This document shows positions 1 to 9,248 of a DNA stretch of 64,000 nucleotides, in pieces. The DNA lies in contig NZ_CP107852.1 of assembly GCF_036346875.1 (NCBI RefSeq), forward strand, positions 558,001 through 622,000, written 5' to 3'. The first letter of the stretch is position 1. Every line of letters begins with the position of its first letter. Under the pieces are notes generated by a model. It saw nothing but the letters and a program-made list of their open reading frames with translations, was not told the origin of the DNA and did not search any database. Position numbers and translations under genes: made by a program. The stretch comes from Nocardia sp. NBC_00508 (GTDB lineage Bacteria > Actinomycetota > Actinomycetes > Mycobacteriales > Mycobacteriaceae).

Positions 1-478
1 CGAGAAGATCCGGCAACTCCTTCATGAGGCTCAGCAGGCCGAGTTGCGGTTCGAGTGCGCCGTCCTGGCATCCCACGCCCCCGAGGCGGCCGCGGACACC
101 ACACCCGATCCGGTCAAGCTGGTGTGCGCCCTCCGACGCCGACCGGACCTGTTGCCCGCGCAGTTCTACGACTACTGGCTGCACCGCCACGGCCCCTTCG
201 CCACCGAGCAGATCAAGGTGCTCGGGGGTTACCGCTACGTGCAGAGCCACACAACAGACTCCACCCACAACCTCCTGCTCGCCACGGCACGCGGCACCGG
301 CGAGGCCTTCGACGGCGTCACCGAAGTCTGGTTCCGCTCGGAACAGGCGCTGATCACGGCAATGGCCACACCAGCCGGTATGCAAACCAACCAACGGCTC
401 GCCGATGACGAGAAGAACTTCATCGACCTGCCACGGTCCTCGTACTTCCTCACCAAGGAGCACGTGATGCTCGGCTAG
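1..478 (+). CDS. EthD-domain protein, 5' end cut by window
   Basis: The open frame runs from the window edge to a TAG at 476-478, so only the C-terminal part (about 158 residues) is visible. It has an EthD/dimeric alpha-beta barrel look: a 'VKLVCALRRRP' strand, an aromatic 'FYDYWLHRHGPF' helix and a later 'VTEVWFRSEQAL' helix, which recur in EthD-like small-molecule degradation accessory proteins. Such proteins often lie in hydrocarbon or steroid catabolic clusters, which fits the neighbouring dehydrogenase and sulfotransferase, although those are on the other strand. A TTG at 44 could be an internal start, but coding clearly continues upstream of it. The substrate cannot be inferred. Confidence 0.7.
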   Translation, partial: EKIRQLLHEAQQAELRFECAVLASHAPEAAADTTPDPVKLVCALRRRPDLLPAQFYDYWLHRHGPFATEQIKVLGGYRYVQSHTTDSTHNLLLATARGTGEAFDGVTEVWFRSEQALITAMATPAGMQTNQRLADDEKNFIDLPRSSYFLTKEHVMLG

Positions 479-584
479 AAGACCGCGCCGATCTGCTACT
501 GCGACCTCTGGGCCGACCGCCGGAATCGAACAGATCGATGTCACCGCGATCACCGACGGAACCGCTCCAGGGTTCTCCCCTCTG

Positions 585-1754
585 TCAGCGCCCTGGGAAG
601 TGCGCCTCCCGGTACGCCCCGAAGCGGGCGTCCACTTGCTCGGCGGTCAGGCCGAAATCGGGGAGGGTATAGCGGTGGGCCGGACGCGCTGCGCCCGAGG
701 TGCTTTCGGCGTGCAATGCGGTCATCGCGGCGGTCGCTTCCTCGGTGAGCGGCAGGCCGAAGTGGCGGTAGATCGATTCGACGGCGCCGATCGGGTCGGC
801 GACGAACTCGCCATAGTCGACGTCGCAGAACTGTGCCGCGTCGTGGCGCTTGCGGTCGGTGAGAAAACGTTCCGCGCCGCGTGCCCAGAGATCCAGTTGT
901 GCCGCGCCGACCACCGGCCCGCGGAACTTCTCCGACCACCCCGCGGACGCCTGTTCGTTCAGGCTGCACACCGACGCGATGATCGTGCGCGGATCGCGGT
1001 GCATCTGGATGATCAGCGCGTCCGGGTACACCTCGAAAATCGCGTCCAGGGCGAACAGGTGGCTCGGGTTCTTCAGCACCCAGCGTTTTCCAGCGTCCGG
1101 GAGCCCGATCAGTTGCAGGTTGCGGCGGTGCCTGCGGTAGGCGGGAGTCCAATCCCGGTCGCGCAGCCATTCGGAGTAACGGGGCAGATAGGCCAGGCAC
1201 TCGTAGGACACCGACATCGCCGACTGCCGCAGCAACTGCCAGCACTCCTCGACCTCGTCGGCCGAGATGTGGTGCACACCCATGAATTCCGGGTGCTCCA
1301 CGTGGTGCTTCTCGTAGGCGGCCGCGAGGCGCTGGTATACCGGGTTGCTCGCCCACGTCTCGCGCGGCGGGCGCGGCTGCGGCATCTCGGTGAGCCACAT
1401 CTCCAGCCCCTGGTGGGCCGGATCCGCGTTGAGCAGGCGGTGCACCGCCGTGGTGCCCGAGCGTGGCAGCCCTGTCACGAAGATGGGACGCTCGATCGCC
1501 ACGTCGGCATGTTCTGGAAAGCGCTGCCACGACGCCTCGCTGAGCAGCCGGGCGATCAGCGCGCCGCGCAGAAAAGCGCGGTTCACCTTGTTGCCGAACG
1601 GGGTGAGTTCAGCGTCCTCGGCATACGACTCGAGCAGAACCTCGAGCCCTTCGCGGTAGTCGTCGGTACCGAAATCGTCCAGCCCGACCACTTTGGTCGC
1701 CGAGGCGTGCAGATCGTCGATGGTCCCGACGTCGTCCCTGCCGATCACATTCAT
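585..1754 (-). CDS. PAPS-dependent sulfotransferase family protein
   Basis: This 389-residue protein belongs to the bacterial sulfotransferase family that moves a sulfuryl group from PAPS to an alcohol or lipid acceptor. The 5'-phosphosulfate loop TGLPRSGTT lies at residues 94-102, and the 3'-phosphate-binding element HRDPRTIIAS at about 252-261 carries the expected Arg and Ser. A conserved 'WVLKNPSH' segment sits between them (about 225-232). Length fits the family. It begins at an ATG three bases after the SDR stop, so it is probably last in a leftward operon of DUF1214 gene, SDR and sulfotransferase. PAPS-making genes (cysD, cysNC) lie 3 kb away, which supports real sulfation chemistry. 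The acceptor is unknown; a sterol or lipid alcohol is an inference from the KstR-type box upstream. Confidence 0.88.
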   Translation of the reverse strand: MNVIGRDDVGTIDDLHASATKVVGLDDFGTDDYREGLEVLLESYAEDAELTPFGNKVNRAFLRGALIARLLSEASWQRFPEHADVAIERPIFVTGLPRSGTTAVHRLLNADPAHQGLEMWLTEMPQPRPPRETWASNPVYQRLAAAYEKHHVEHPEFMGVHHISADEVEECWQLLRQSAMSVSYECLAYLPRYSEWLRDRDWTPAYRRHRRNLQLIGLPDAGKRWVLKNPSHLFALDAIFEVYPDALIIQMHRDPRTIIASVCSLNEQASAGWSEKFRGPVVGAAQLDLWARGAERFLTDRKRHDAAQFCDVDYGEFVADPIGAVESIYRHFGLPLTEEATAAMTALHAESTSGAARPAHRYTLPDFGLTAEQVDARFGAYREAHFPGR

Positions 1755-1757
1755 CTC

Positions 1758-2534
1758 CTAGTGGTGGTATTCGCCGGCGTTGACGTCCAGGCACGCGCCG
1801 GTGATCGCGCGCGCCAAAGCGGACGCGAAGAACACGACCGCGTCGGCGATCTCGTCGGGTTCCGGCAGCTTGCGCAGGTCGATGGTCTTCGCGGTCTCGG
1901 CGTAGACCTCCTCGGCGGTGATGCCCCGCTGCTGCGCCAGGTAGTTGAAGTACCACTTCAAGTTGTCGGCCCAGATATAGCCGGGCGCAACGGAATTCAC
2001 CCGGATGCCCTTCGGCCCGAGTTCGGTGGCCAAGCTCTGCGCCAGCGCGAGCAGGCTCGCCTTGGCCATCTTGTACGGCCCGAAGGTCCGCCGCGAGTGA
2101 CGCAGCACCGCGGAGTTGATCATCACCACCGAGCCCTTGGTCTCGCTGAGCGCGGGCACGAACAGCCTGGTCAGCCGCAGCGCGGCCAGCACGTTGGTCT
2201 CGAAGCCCGCCCGCACCTGATCCAGGTCGACGTCGAGGAGATCGACGATGGGCGGGATGGCGAAGGCATTGTTGACCAACGTGTCCACCTTGCCGAACGC
2301 GCTGTGCGCGGTCTCCACCAGGTTGACCGCCGCGGCCTCGTCATTGATGTCGGTCGGCACGACCACGGCGCGCCTGCCGAGCTCGGTGATCTCCTTGGCC
2401 ACCTCGGTCAGGCGGGACTCCGTCCGCGAGGCGAGCACCACGTCCGCGCCCGCCTTCGCACTCTGCACGGCGATGGCACGGCCGAGTCCCGGCCCGACAC
2501 CCGAAACCACGACAACCTTGTCCTGCAACAACAT
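1758..2534 (-). CDS. Short-chain dehydrogenase/reductase (SDR)
   Basis: A 258-residue classical SDR that oxidises or reduces an alcohol/ketone with NAD(P)(H). The nucleotide-binding glycine motif GVGPGLG is at residues 12-18, the NNA motif at 88-90, and the catalytic set is Ser141 with Tyr154 and Lys158 (YxxxK). I chose the ATG at 2534 because it forms a one-base TGATG overlap with the upstream DUF1214 gene, which suggests translational coupling, and because it starts directly with 'LLQDKVVVVSG'; a longer frame to 2591 lies inside the neighbour. Three bases separate its stop from the sulfotransferase start. Cofactor choice and substrate cannot be read from sequence alone. Confidence 0.92.
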   Translation of the reverse strand: MLLQDKVVVVSGVGPGLGRAIAVQSAKAGADVVLASRTESRLTEVAKEITELGRRAVVVPTDINDEAAAVNLVETAHSAFGKVDTLVNNAFAIPPIVDLLDVDLDQVRAGFETNVLAALRLTRLFVPALSETKGSVVMINSAVLRHSRRTFGPYKMAKASLLALAQSLATELGPKGIRVNSVAPGYIWADNLKWYFNYLAQQRGITAEEVYAETAKTIDLRKLPEPDEIADAVVFFASALARAITGACLDVNAGEYHH

Positions 2535-3697
2535 CAGCCCAGCATCCTCTCCGCGACGGCCACCTGACGCGCCGCGATCCGCGCGCGCCACTGCTCCGGC
2601 GTGACGCGCGCCTGGTCATAGAAGGGCAGCCGCTCGGGCAGGTCGGCGACCGAAACGACCGCCACGGTCGGCCCGTCGTCGGGTTTCATGTCCCTGGACA
2701 GCCGCTGCCAGCGGAACTGCAGATACCCCCTGGCGTGGCCGGTGCGTTCGATCCAGTTGGCCAGGCCGGGATCGCGCTCGCTGACCACCAGTCGGATCAT
2801 GCCGTCCGGGTCCACGCGCGCCTGGTCGGCCGTGAGGCTGGTCTGGTGGTTGATGTAGTCCAGCGACAGGTACCACATGCTGCCGAGCTGGAAGCCCTGG
2901 TACGGCGCGTCGGATTTCGGCACCGTGATGATCATGGCCTGGTCGTCGTCCAGGTCGTAGTGGCCGACCGAGGAGAACTGCGTGGTGAGCCCACCCGGCG
3001 TGGAGCGCGGCTCGGTCAGCGTGTTCACCGGCAGGTTCAGATAGAACCACTCCGGAAAGGCGAGGAAGGTCTTCAGCCGCGAGACCAGCATCTTGCCCGC
3101 CACGCCGTACCGCTTGGTCAGCACGTCTTTGGTCAGCGGCGGCGGGGCGTCGCCGATCCGGTCCACGCGCTGGATGCGAATCGTGCCCGCGCGCTCGGTC
3201 GACCAATCGCTGTAGACCTCGCGGACCACGAGCATCGCCGCGTCGGAGCTCAGGTGCACATAGCCGGGACGCGCTTCGCCTGGACCGAACCGGATCGCGA
3301 AGGAGCCGTCCGGGCCGATCTCGAGCTCGCGATCGTCGAACGCGGTGAGGCTGTCGGGCACGTCCACCGGCGAATAGTCGCCGTTGAGCACCTGAAAGCT
3401 GAGGTCACGGGTGGTGCCGCGGGTACCGGTCACCACGTATTCCGCATCCGGCCGCAGGTAGGAGTGGAAGTAGAGGGTGTCCGGGTTGTCCAAGCCCATC
3501 TTGGTGTACGGCCCGGTGGACTGCACGAAGAACGGGAAGTCCCGCTCGTAGGCCCAGGCCATCTGCAGCGAGGCGCGGATGCTGCCCGCCAGATAGTCGT
3601 AGCCCTCGACGAGGTCCTGTTCGGTGCGGATGTGCGCGGCTCCGGTGATGATCTGCTCGGCGGCCGCTATGGCGTCCGCGAACGGCTGGGTCAGCAA
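2534..3697 (-). CDS. DUF1214-domain protein
   Basis: About 387 residues with the DUF1214-type beta-rich core: segments such as 'YFHSYLRPDAEYVVTG', 'DGSFAIRFG' and a 'GYLQFRW' stretch near the C-terminus. The family is common in actinomycete lipid and hydrocarbon catabolic clusters but has no firm biochemical role. I set the start at the TTG at 3697 because a GGAGAG ribosome site lies six bases before it. The longer reading from GTG 3730 would place its start codon inside a perfect 19-bp inverted repeat (3722-3740), which is more likely an operator. The gene is first of three leftward genes and divergent from the IclR regulator. No signal peptide or membrane helix is evident. Confidence 0.75.
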   Translation of the reverse strand: MLTQPFADAIAAAEQIITGAAHIRTEQDLVEGYDYLAGSIRASLQMAWAYERDFPFFVQSTGPYTKMGLDNPDTLYFHSYLRPDAEYVVTGTRGTTRDLSFQVLNGDYSPVDVPDSLTAFDDRELEIGPDGSFAIRFGPGEARPGYVHLSSDAAMLVVREVYSDWSTERAGTIRIQRVDRIGDAPPPLTKDVLTKRYGVAGKMLVSRLKTFLAFPEWFYLNLPVNTLTEPRSTPGGLTTQFSSVGHYDLDDDQAMIITVPKSDAPYQGFQLGSMWYLSLDYINHQTSLTADQARVDPDGMIRLVVSERDPGLANWIERTGHARGYLQFRWQRLSRDMKPDDGPTVAVVSVADLPERLPFYDQARVTPEQWRARIAARQVAVAERMLG

Positions 3698-3721
3698 GAG
3701 GCTCTCTCCAGTGTTCCAAAT

Positions 3722-3740
3722 ATGTACCACTCTGGTACAT
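3722..3740. promoter_or_regulatory. Perfect inverted repeat, probable operator
   Basis: ATGTACCA and TGGTACAT flank a 3-base centre (CTC). The repeat sits between the DUF1214 gene and iclR, just upstream of the preferred TTG start of the former. Likely ligand: the adjacent IclR protein or another local regulator. The symmetry is seen; the binding protein is inferred. Confidence 0.6.
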
Positions 3741-3757
3741 TTCGATACGAGAAAGAT

Positions 3758-3771
3758 TAGAACGTGTTCTA
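3758..3771. promoter_or_regulatory. KstR-type operator box
   Basis: TAGAACGTGTTCTA matches the published KstR consensus TnnAACnnGTTnnA exactly. KstR is the TetR repressor of cholesterol and related lipid catabolism in mycolic-acid actinomycetes. The box ends immediately before the GGAG ribosome site of iclR and lies in the divergent promoter region, so it could repress both iclR and the DUF1214-SDR-sulfotransferase operon. The match is seen; KstR control is inferred. Confidence 0.65.
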
Positions 3772-3781
3772 GGAGTGGTCA

Positions 3782-4681
3782 ATGGTCGGCCGTCGGTCCG
3801 CGCCCACCGCACGGGTGGTTCAGGTCCTGGATTTCTTCGTCGAGCAGCGTGGCAAACGCTTCGGACTCTCCGAGCTCGCCCGCGAACTCGATCTGGCCAA
3901 GCCCACCTGCCTGGGCATCCTCACCGAGCTGACGGCGGGCGGATACCTGATGCGCGACGCGGATACCCGCAGCTATGGGCTCGGACCGGCGCTGATCGCG
4001 GCGGGCCGGGTGGCCCAGGACAGTTTCGCGATCTCCGCGCTCGCCCGCGTGGAGCTGGAGAAAATCACCGGGCGCTATCGCACGACCTGCACCGCGTCGG
4101 CCGTCGTCGGCGAGCAGATCATGGTGCTGGAAAGCACCGGGCCCGGCCTGGTCAAGGTGGGCGCGGCCTATCATTTCGCGCCGCCGGTCGGCCTGATGTA
4201 CGTGCTCTGGGACACCGACGCGGCCTTCGACGCCTGGCTGGCCAAGCCGCCCGCGGTGCCGCTGCGGCAGGACGAGGCACGCCTGCGCCAGGTGGTCGCC
4301 GAGTGCCGCGAACGCGGGTTCCTGGTGGAGAGCATGACCGCTGCCGGACGGCGGCTGTACTCGCTGCTGGCCGGGGTCGCCGACCGGGATCTACCCCCCG
4401 AGCTGCGCGAACTGGTCGCCGAGCTGGTGACGAGCCTCGGCGAACGGGTCTATCTGGGGTCGGATCTGCGACCCCGCAAGGAGCACGCGGTGAGCCTGCT
4501 CGCCGCACCCACCTACGACGGCGACGGCAGGCAGAACATGGTGCTCACCATGTATGTCGGCGCCTCGATCACCGGCGCCGAAATCGCGCGGCGCGGCGCG
4601 GCGCTGGTCACCGCCGCCGACGCGGTGACGGCGAGCTCGGGCGGTCGCAAACCATTGACCAGCGACCGAAACGTGTTCTAG
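3782..4681 (+). CDS. IclR-family transcriptional regulator
   Basis: This 299-residue protein has the IclR plan: an N-terminal winged helix (about 10-65, with 'FGLSELARELDLAKPTCLGI' as the helix-turn-helix) and a C-terminal effector-binding GAF-like domain (about 80-285). The ATG at 3782 has a GGAG site 6 bases upstream. It is divergent from the DUF1214 operon and ends 9 bases before cysD; its last codons overlap the second KstR-like half box. IclR proteins usually control adjacent catabolic operons in response to small aromatic or carboxylic ligands. It may act on the inverted repeat at 3722-3740. The ligand is unknown. Confidence 0.9.
   Translation: MVGRRSAPTARVVQVLDFFVEQRGKRFGLSELARELDLAKPTCLGILTELTAGGYLMRDADTRSYGLGPALIAAGRVAQDSFAISALARVELEKITGRYRTTCTASAVVGEQIMVLESTGPGLVKVGAAYHFAPPVGLMYVLWDTDAAFDAWLAKPPAVPLRQDEARLRQVVAECRERGFLVESMTAAGRRLYSLLAGVADRDLPPELRELVAELVTSLGERVYLGSDLRPRKEHAVSLLAAPTYDGDGRQNMVLTMYVGASITGAEIARRGAALVTAADAVTASSGGRKPLTSDRNVF
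4667..4680. promoter_or_regulatory. KstR-like box, one mismatch, before cysD
   Basis: CGAAACGTGTTCTA differs from TnnAACnnGTTnnA only at the first base. The 12-mer AACGTGTTCTAG is identical at 3761-3772 and 4670-4681. It lies over the iclR stop and ends 10 bases before the cysD GTG, where a repressor could block a promoter. It may instead be partly constrained by the iclR coding end. Confidence 0.45.
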
Positions 4682-4690
4682 TTTTGCGAT

Positions 4691-5623
4691 GTGAGCCTGT
4701 ACGCGAAGTCGACGGTGAGCACCTACGAGCTACCCCATCTGGACGCGCTCGAGGCCGAGTCGGCGCACATATTCCGTGAAGTGGCAGCAACATTCGAACG
4801 CCCGGTGTTGTTGTTCTCCGGCGGCAAGGACTCGGTGGTGATGCTGCACTTGGCGGCCAAGGCCTTCTGGCCCGCGCCGCTACCGTTCCCCGTGCTGCAT
4901 ATCGACACCGGGCACAACTTCGACGAGGTGATTCCCTACCGCGACGCCACGGTCGCGCGCTTGGGGCTGCGCCTGGTGATCGGGCGGGTCCAGGACGACA
5001 TCGATGCGGGACGCGTCGTCGAGGACACCGGTCCACGCGCTTCGCGCAATCGATTGCAGACGACGACGTTGCTGCGCTCGATCCAGGAGAGATCGTTCGA
5101 CGCGGTCTTCGGCGGCGCGCGCCGCGACGAGGAGAAGGCCCGCGCCAAGGAGCGGGTGTTCAGTTTCCGGGACGAGTACGGCCAATGGGAGCCGCGCAGT
5201 CAGCGCCCCGAGCTGTGGAACCTCTACAACGGCAGGCATCGCCCCGGCGAGCACATCCGGATATTTCCGCTGTCGAACTGGACCGAGCTGGACATCTGGA
5301 GCTACATCGCCGCCGAGCGCATAGAGCTGCCCGCGCTGTATTACGCACACCGCAGACAAGTGGTGCAACGCGACGGAATGCTCTTGGCGCACACCCGCTT
5401 TCTCGAACTCCTGGACGGCGAGCAGCCCTACGAGGCCACAGTGCGGTTCCGCACCGTCGGCGACGCCACCTGCACCGGCTGCGTCGAATCCACCGCGGCC
5501 ACCCCGGCTGAGGTGGTGGCCGAGGTCGCCGCGGCGCGGGTCACCGAGCGGGGCGCCACCCGCGCCGACGACCGCATCTCCGAGGCAGGTATGGAAGACC
5601 GCAAACGCGAAGGCTACTTCTGA
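4691..5623 (+). CDS. cysD: Sulfate adenylyltransferase subunit 2
   Basis: CysD (310 residues) is the catalytic ATP-sulfurylase subunit, making adenosine phosphosulfate (APS) from sulfate and ATP in the cytosol with the GTPase CysN. The PP-loop SGGKDS is at residues 43-48, and the family segments '[20 protein letters not shown]' and 'RKREGYF' at the C-terminus are present. Length is normal. The GTG at 4691 has no clear ribosome site, so the message may be nearly leaderless, and it sits directly after the KstR-like box. The stop overlaps the cysNC start (TGATG), so the subunits are translationally coupled. Nearby use of PAPS by the sulfotransferase is a likely reason for this placement. Confidence 0.97.
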   Translation: MSLYAKSTVSTYELPHLDALEAESAHIFREVAATFERPVLLFSGGKDSVVMLHLAAKAFWPAPLPFPVLHIDTGHNFDEVIPYRDATVARLGLRLVIGRVQDDIDAGRVVEDTGPRASRNRLQTTTLLRSIQERSFDAVFGGARRDEEKARAKERVFSFRDEYGQWEPRSQRPELWNLYNGRHRPGEHIRIFPLSNWTELDIWSYIAAERIELPALYYAHRRQVVQRDGMLLAHTRFLELLDGEQPYEATVRFRTVGDATCTGCVESTAATPAEVVAEVAAARVTERGATRADDRISEAGMEDRKREGYF

Positions 5624-7461
5624 TGACGACCACCACTCTGTTGCGCCTCGCGACCGCGGGCAGTGTCGACGACGGCAAGTCGACCCTGATCGGCCGCCTG
5701 CTGTTCGACTCCAAGACCCTCTTCACCGACCAGCTCGCCGCGGTGGAGCGCACCAGCCGCGACCGCGGCGACGACTACCCGAACCTGGCCCTGCTCACCG
5801 ACGGCCTGCGCGCCGAACGCGAACAGGGCATCACCATCGACGTGGCGCACCGCTATTTCGCCACGCCCAGAAGGAAATTCATCATCGCCGACACCCCGGG
5901 GCACGTGCAGTACACCCGCAACATGGTGACCGGCGCCTCGACCGCCGACCTGGCGTTGATCCTGGTGGACGCCCGCAAGGGAGTGGTGGAGCAGACCCGC
6001 CGCCACGCGTTCCTGGCCGGCCTGCTCGGCATCCCGCACCTGGTGCTGTGCGTGAACAAGATGGACCTGGTCGACTGGTCGCAGCAACGGTTCGAGGAAA
6101 TCCGCGAGGAGTTCGCCCGGTTCGCCTCCAAACTCGACGTCTCCGACCTGACGTTCGTGCCGGTGTCGGCCCTGCACGGCGACAACATCGTGCACCGCGG
6201 CGCCAGTATGCCGTGGTACGAGGGCACTCCCCTGCTGCACCACCTCGAAGAAGTGCACATCGCCTCGGACCGCAACCTGATCGACGCGCGGTTCCCGGTG
6301 CAGTACGTCACGCGCAGGCACGCCGAGGATTTTCGCGGTTACGCGGGCACCGTGGCGGGCGGGGTGTTCAAGCCGGGCGACGAAGTCGCGGTGCTGCCTT
6401 CCGGATTCACCACTACGGTCGCGGCGATCTGGGGTCCGGGCGGCACGCCGATCGCGGAAGCCTTTCCGCCGCAGGCGGTCACCATCCAGCTCGCCGACGA
6501 ATTGGACATCTCCCGCGGCGACCTGATCTGCCGCCCGAACAACCGCCCGCACGCGGGCCGCGACCTGGATGCGATGGTGTGCTGGTTCGCCGAGGACACC
6601 CAGCTCACCCCCGGCGCGACCTATACCATCAAGCACACCACCCGCGCGGCCACCGCCGAGGTCCGATCCCTGGACTACCGGCTGGACGTGAACACGCTGC
6701 ATCGCGATGAGAACGCGGAGGCGTTGTCGCTCAACGAGATCGGCCGCGTCCAGTTGCGCACTCGCCGGCCGCTGCTGTTCGACCCGTACCGGCGCAACCG
6801 CGCCACCGGCAGTTTCATCCTGGTCGACGAGGCCACCAACAACACGGTCGCCGCGGGCATGATCACCGGCCCCACCCTGCCGTCCGCCCGGGTGGTCTGG
6901 CATTCCACCGCGGTCGAGCGCGACGAGCGCGCCACCCGCGGCCTCACCGTCTGGCTGACGGGCCTGTCCGGCTCCGGAAAGTCCACCGTCGCCGTGGAAT
7001 TGGAGCGTAGGTTGGTGGCCGCGGGCCGACCGGCATTCCTCTTGGACGGCGACAACCTGCGGCACGGGCTCAACTCCGATCTCGGCTTCAGCGCGGCCGA
7101 CCGGGTGGAGAACGTCCGGCGCGTCGGCGCGGTGGCCAGACTGTTCGCCGAAGCCGGTGTCGTGGCGGTGGTTTCGCTGATCAGCCCGTACCGAGCCGAC
7201 CGAGATCGAGTGCGGGCCGCGCACGAGGCGGCGGGTATCCCGTTCCTCGAGGTGTTCGTCGACACCCCCCTCGCGGTCTGCGAAGTCCGCGACCCCAAGG
7301 GCATGTATGCCAAGGCGCGCGCGGGCGAAATCCGCGGCTTCACCGGCATCGACGACCCCTACGAGGCGCCTGTGCACGCGGACATCGTGCTGCGCCCGGA
7401 CCACGGCGACCCCGCATCGATGGCCGCGGCAATCATCGCGCAGCTCACCCGGATGGACTGA
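5623..7461 (+). CDS. cysNC: Fused CysN GTPase and CysC APS kinase
   Basis: A 612-residue bifunctional protein. The N-terminal CysN part (about 1-420) is an EF-Tu-like GTPase with GSVDDGKST at 13-21, DTPGH and NKMD motifs followed by beta-barrel domains; it drives ATP sulfurylase. The C-terminal part (about 435-612) is APS kinase, with a second P-loop GLSGSGKST at 447-455, '[10 protein letters not shown]' and the lid '[20 protein letters not shown]', converting APS to PAPS. The fusion is typical of mycobacteria and relatives. It overlaps cysD by one base. No sulfite-making reductase (CysH) is next to it, so this copy may serve sulfation rather than cysteine synthesis. Confidence 0.97.
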   Translation: MTTTTLLRLATAGSVDDGKSTLIGRLLFDSKTLFTDQLAAVERTSRDRGDDYPNLALLTDGLRAEREQGITIDVAHRYFATPRRKFIIADTPGHVQYTRNMVTGASTADLALILVDARKGVVEQTRRHAFLAGLLGIPHLVLCVNKMDLVDWSQQRFEEIREEFARFASKLDVSDLTFVPVSALHGDNIVHRGASMPWYEGTPLLHHLEEVHIASDRNLIDARFPVQYVTRRHAEDFRGYAGTVAGGVFKPGDEVAVLPSGFTTTVAAIWGPGGTPIAEAFPPQAVTIQLADELDISRGDLICRPNNRPHAGRDLDAMVCWFAEDTQLTPGATYTIKHTTRAATAEVRSLDYRLDVNTLHRDENAEALSLNEIGRVQLRTRRPLLFDPYRRNRATGSFILVDEATNNTVAAGMITGPTLPSARVVWHSTAVERDERATRGLTVWLTGLSGSGKSTVAVELERRLVAAGRPAFLLDGDNLRHGLNSDLGFSAADRVENVRRVGAVARLFAEAGVVAVVSLISPYRADRDRVRAAHEAAGIPFLEVFVDTPLAVCEVRDPKGMYAKARAGEIRGFTGIDDPYEAPVHADIVLRPDHGDPASMAAAIIAQLTRMD

Positions 7462-7600
7462 TCCGACCAGGATTCGCCTGCCGATCAGTGCGGACGGCAT
7501 CGAACATGCCTGGCTTGTAGGAAGTTCGAACATCCGACAATGCCGATGAGCGTTCGGCGATGCAGTGCGTCATCTCGGAACGTTCGTTCGGCAGGCCGGA

Positions 7601-8083
7601 CTAGGCATTGGTCGCAGCGGAGCTTGCCTGACGGGCGCTGCGCCACTTGGTGGCATACGGCAGCACGAACATGTACAGACCGGAGAACAGAAGCGAAGCG
7701 AGCGGAAGCAGCGGCAGGTAGGACACCCAGACGACAGGCTCCTCTTGTGCCAAGGCGACAAAAGTGGCAAGGACGGTCGAAATAAAGACAATGGCCGACC
7801 AACGGTGCAGCTGCCGGACCCACTGTGCGGACATACGACCCCGGGCCTCGGCGACCTGCCGGGCTGGGATGTCCGCGGCGGGTCGGCTGCGCCGCGCGGT
7901 GGCATACGGCAACACGAATATGGCGAGACCGGACAGCAGGAGCAAGGCGAGTGGGGGCAGCGGTAGGTAGGACACCCAGACCGGACCCCCCAGCGCCAAG
8001 GCGACAACGGTGATGACGACGGTGACCGTAAAGACAATGGCCAGCCACCGGTGAATCTGCCGAACCCGCTTGTTCCGGTTCAT
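7601..8083 (-). CDS. Small membrane protein with internal duplication
   Basis: 160 residues formed from two tandem copies of a roughly 75-residue unit. Each unit reads: basic N-terminus, '(R)QLHRW/QIHRW', a TM helix, a 'VWVSYLP' loop, a second TM helix and 'FVLPYAT'. Four membrane helices in total are predicted. The start at 8083 has a strong GAGGAGG site 6 bases upstream; a longer frame to 8242 lacks one. The two halves are also alike at DNA level, indicating a fairly recent tandem duplication. The 'HRW' and paired-helix layout recalls small heme or quinone-linked membrane proteins, but no function can be assigned. It is convergent with cysNC. Confidence 0.75.
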   Translation of the reverse strand: MNRNKRVRQIHRWLAIVFTVTVVITVVALALGGPVWVSYLPLPPLALLLLSGLAIFVLPYATARRSRPAADIPARQVAEARGRMSAQWVRQLHRWSAIVFISTVLATFVALAQEEPVVWVSYLPLLPLASLLFSGLYMFVLPYATKWRSARQASSAATNA

Positions 8084-8277
8084 TGAGTCCTCCTCTGCGT
8101 ACGAGCGACCCGCGGCCCGGCGATCTGCCTGCCGAACGTCGGTGGAGAAGACGTTAGCCACGGCTCGGTGACCAGCGCTTCTCGATTCCTGATCGTTCTG
8201 GTCACCCGTTGCGCGCCTGGCGGCAGGCGCGGCGTCACGCAAGACAGACCTCGGTGAAAGTCGCCGGTTTCGAGGCC

Positions 8278-9168
8278 TTATCGCTGAGTGGCCGGTTTCG
8301 CGAGCAGCTCGATCAGTGCCGTGATGCTCTGCTCACCCCGGCCCTCGGCTACGGCTCGACGCAGCAGGTCGTGCATCGGCGCATGCCAGGACATATCGAC
8401 ACCCGACTCCGCCCCGAGCTGCTCGTCATCGCCGATCGCGGCGTGGAACAGCGCGATCGAAGAGCCGAGCCGGGTGTAGTCCCCGGCATCGATCTCCTCG
8501 GCCAGCACCGGAAGGATCGACTCGATCATCTGGAGCCACTTGGCCGAGTACTGCACCATCGTGCGTGCCGCCAGACCACGCGCGGCCAGCACCGCCGCGC
8601 CTTCGAAGAAGCCGAGCAGCGCAGGCAGCAAAGTGGCGCCGACGGCGGATTCGTAGAGAGCGGCCAGATCCGGTTCGGTGCCCAAGTGGACGAGGTCACC
8701 GCCGAGCACCCGCAGCGTTTCCGCGTTCTCGTCGAAGACGGTCTGCTCGCCGCCGAAATACAGCAACGTGTCCGGTTTGCCCACGGCCGAAGGCACATTC
8801 TTGATCGCACCGCCGAGGAAACGCGCACCCTGCTCGGCCGCCCAGTGTGCGAATTCCCGTGCGTCGGAGGGTGTTCCGCTGTTGAGGGTGATGAGAGTGC
8901 GCCCACTCAGCCTCGACCCGGCCGTAGCCAGACTGTCGTGGGTGGCTCGGAACGTGGTCATGCACGCGATGATCACCGGGCTGGCGGCGATGGCATCGGC
9001 GATGGCGAGCTGCTGGGTCGCACCCGCCGCCACCAACGGAGCCGCCCGTTGCGGGCTGCGGTTCCACACGGTGGTCGGGTGCCCTGCCGCGAGGAAGGCT
9101 TCGGCGAGCGCGCGGCCCATGGATCCGGTGCCGAGCACAGTCACCGAGGTGCGTTCCCGATCGATCAT
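8278..9168 (-). CDS. NAD(P)-dependent imine reductase-like oxidoreductase
   Basis: 296 residues of the 6-phosphogluconate/beta-hydroxyacid dehydrogenase superfamily, closest in style to imine reductases. The Rossmann motif GTGSMG is at residues 13-18 with 'TVWNRSPQRA' after it, typical of NADPH binding. The C-terminal all-helical half has the family's dimer-forming look. Start ATG 9168 follows an AGGAGG site 5 bases upstream; the ATG at 9183 lacks one. Imine reductases reduce cyclic imines or act in secondary metabolism. A paralogue lies at 10425 and the two share an upstream element, suggesting common control. The substrate is unknown. Confidence 0.85.
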   Translation of the reverse strand: MIDRERTSVTVLGTGSMGRALAEAFLAAGHPTTVWNRSPQRAAPLVAAGATQQLAIADAIAASPVIIACMTTFRATHDSLATAGSRLSGRTLITLNSGTPSDAREFAHWAAEQGARFLGGAIKNVPSAVGKPDTLLYFGGEQTVFDENAETLRVLGGDLVHLGTEPDLAALYESAVGATLLPALLGFFEGAAVLAARGLAARTMVQYSAKWLQMIESILPVLAEEIDAGDYTRLGSSIALFHAAIGDDEQLGAESGVDMSWHAPMHDLLRRAVAEGRGEQSITALIELLAKPATQR

Positions 9169-9248
9169 TACGCCTCCTATCACATGACATTGCGGACCGA
9201 GTGTCTGTGCGTCTCAGCAATCCCAGCAAGTACGCACTTTCCAGGGCA

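Noticed and set aside
600..2567. 655-residue frame opposite the sulfotransferase and SDR genes
   Set aside because: It is antisense to two clear genes, has no domain character and is rich in Arg/Gly/His as expected of shadow frames in GC-rich DNA.
5614..7533. 639-residue frame antisense to cysNC
   Set aside because: cysNC on the other strand has all family motifs; this frame has none.
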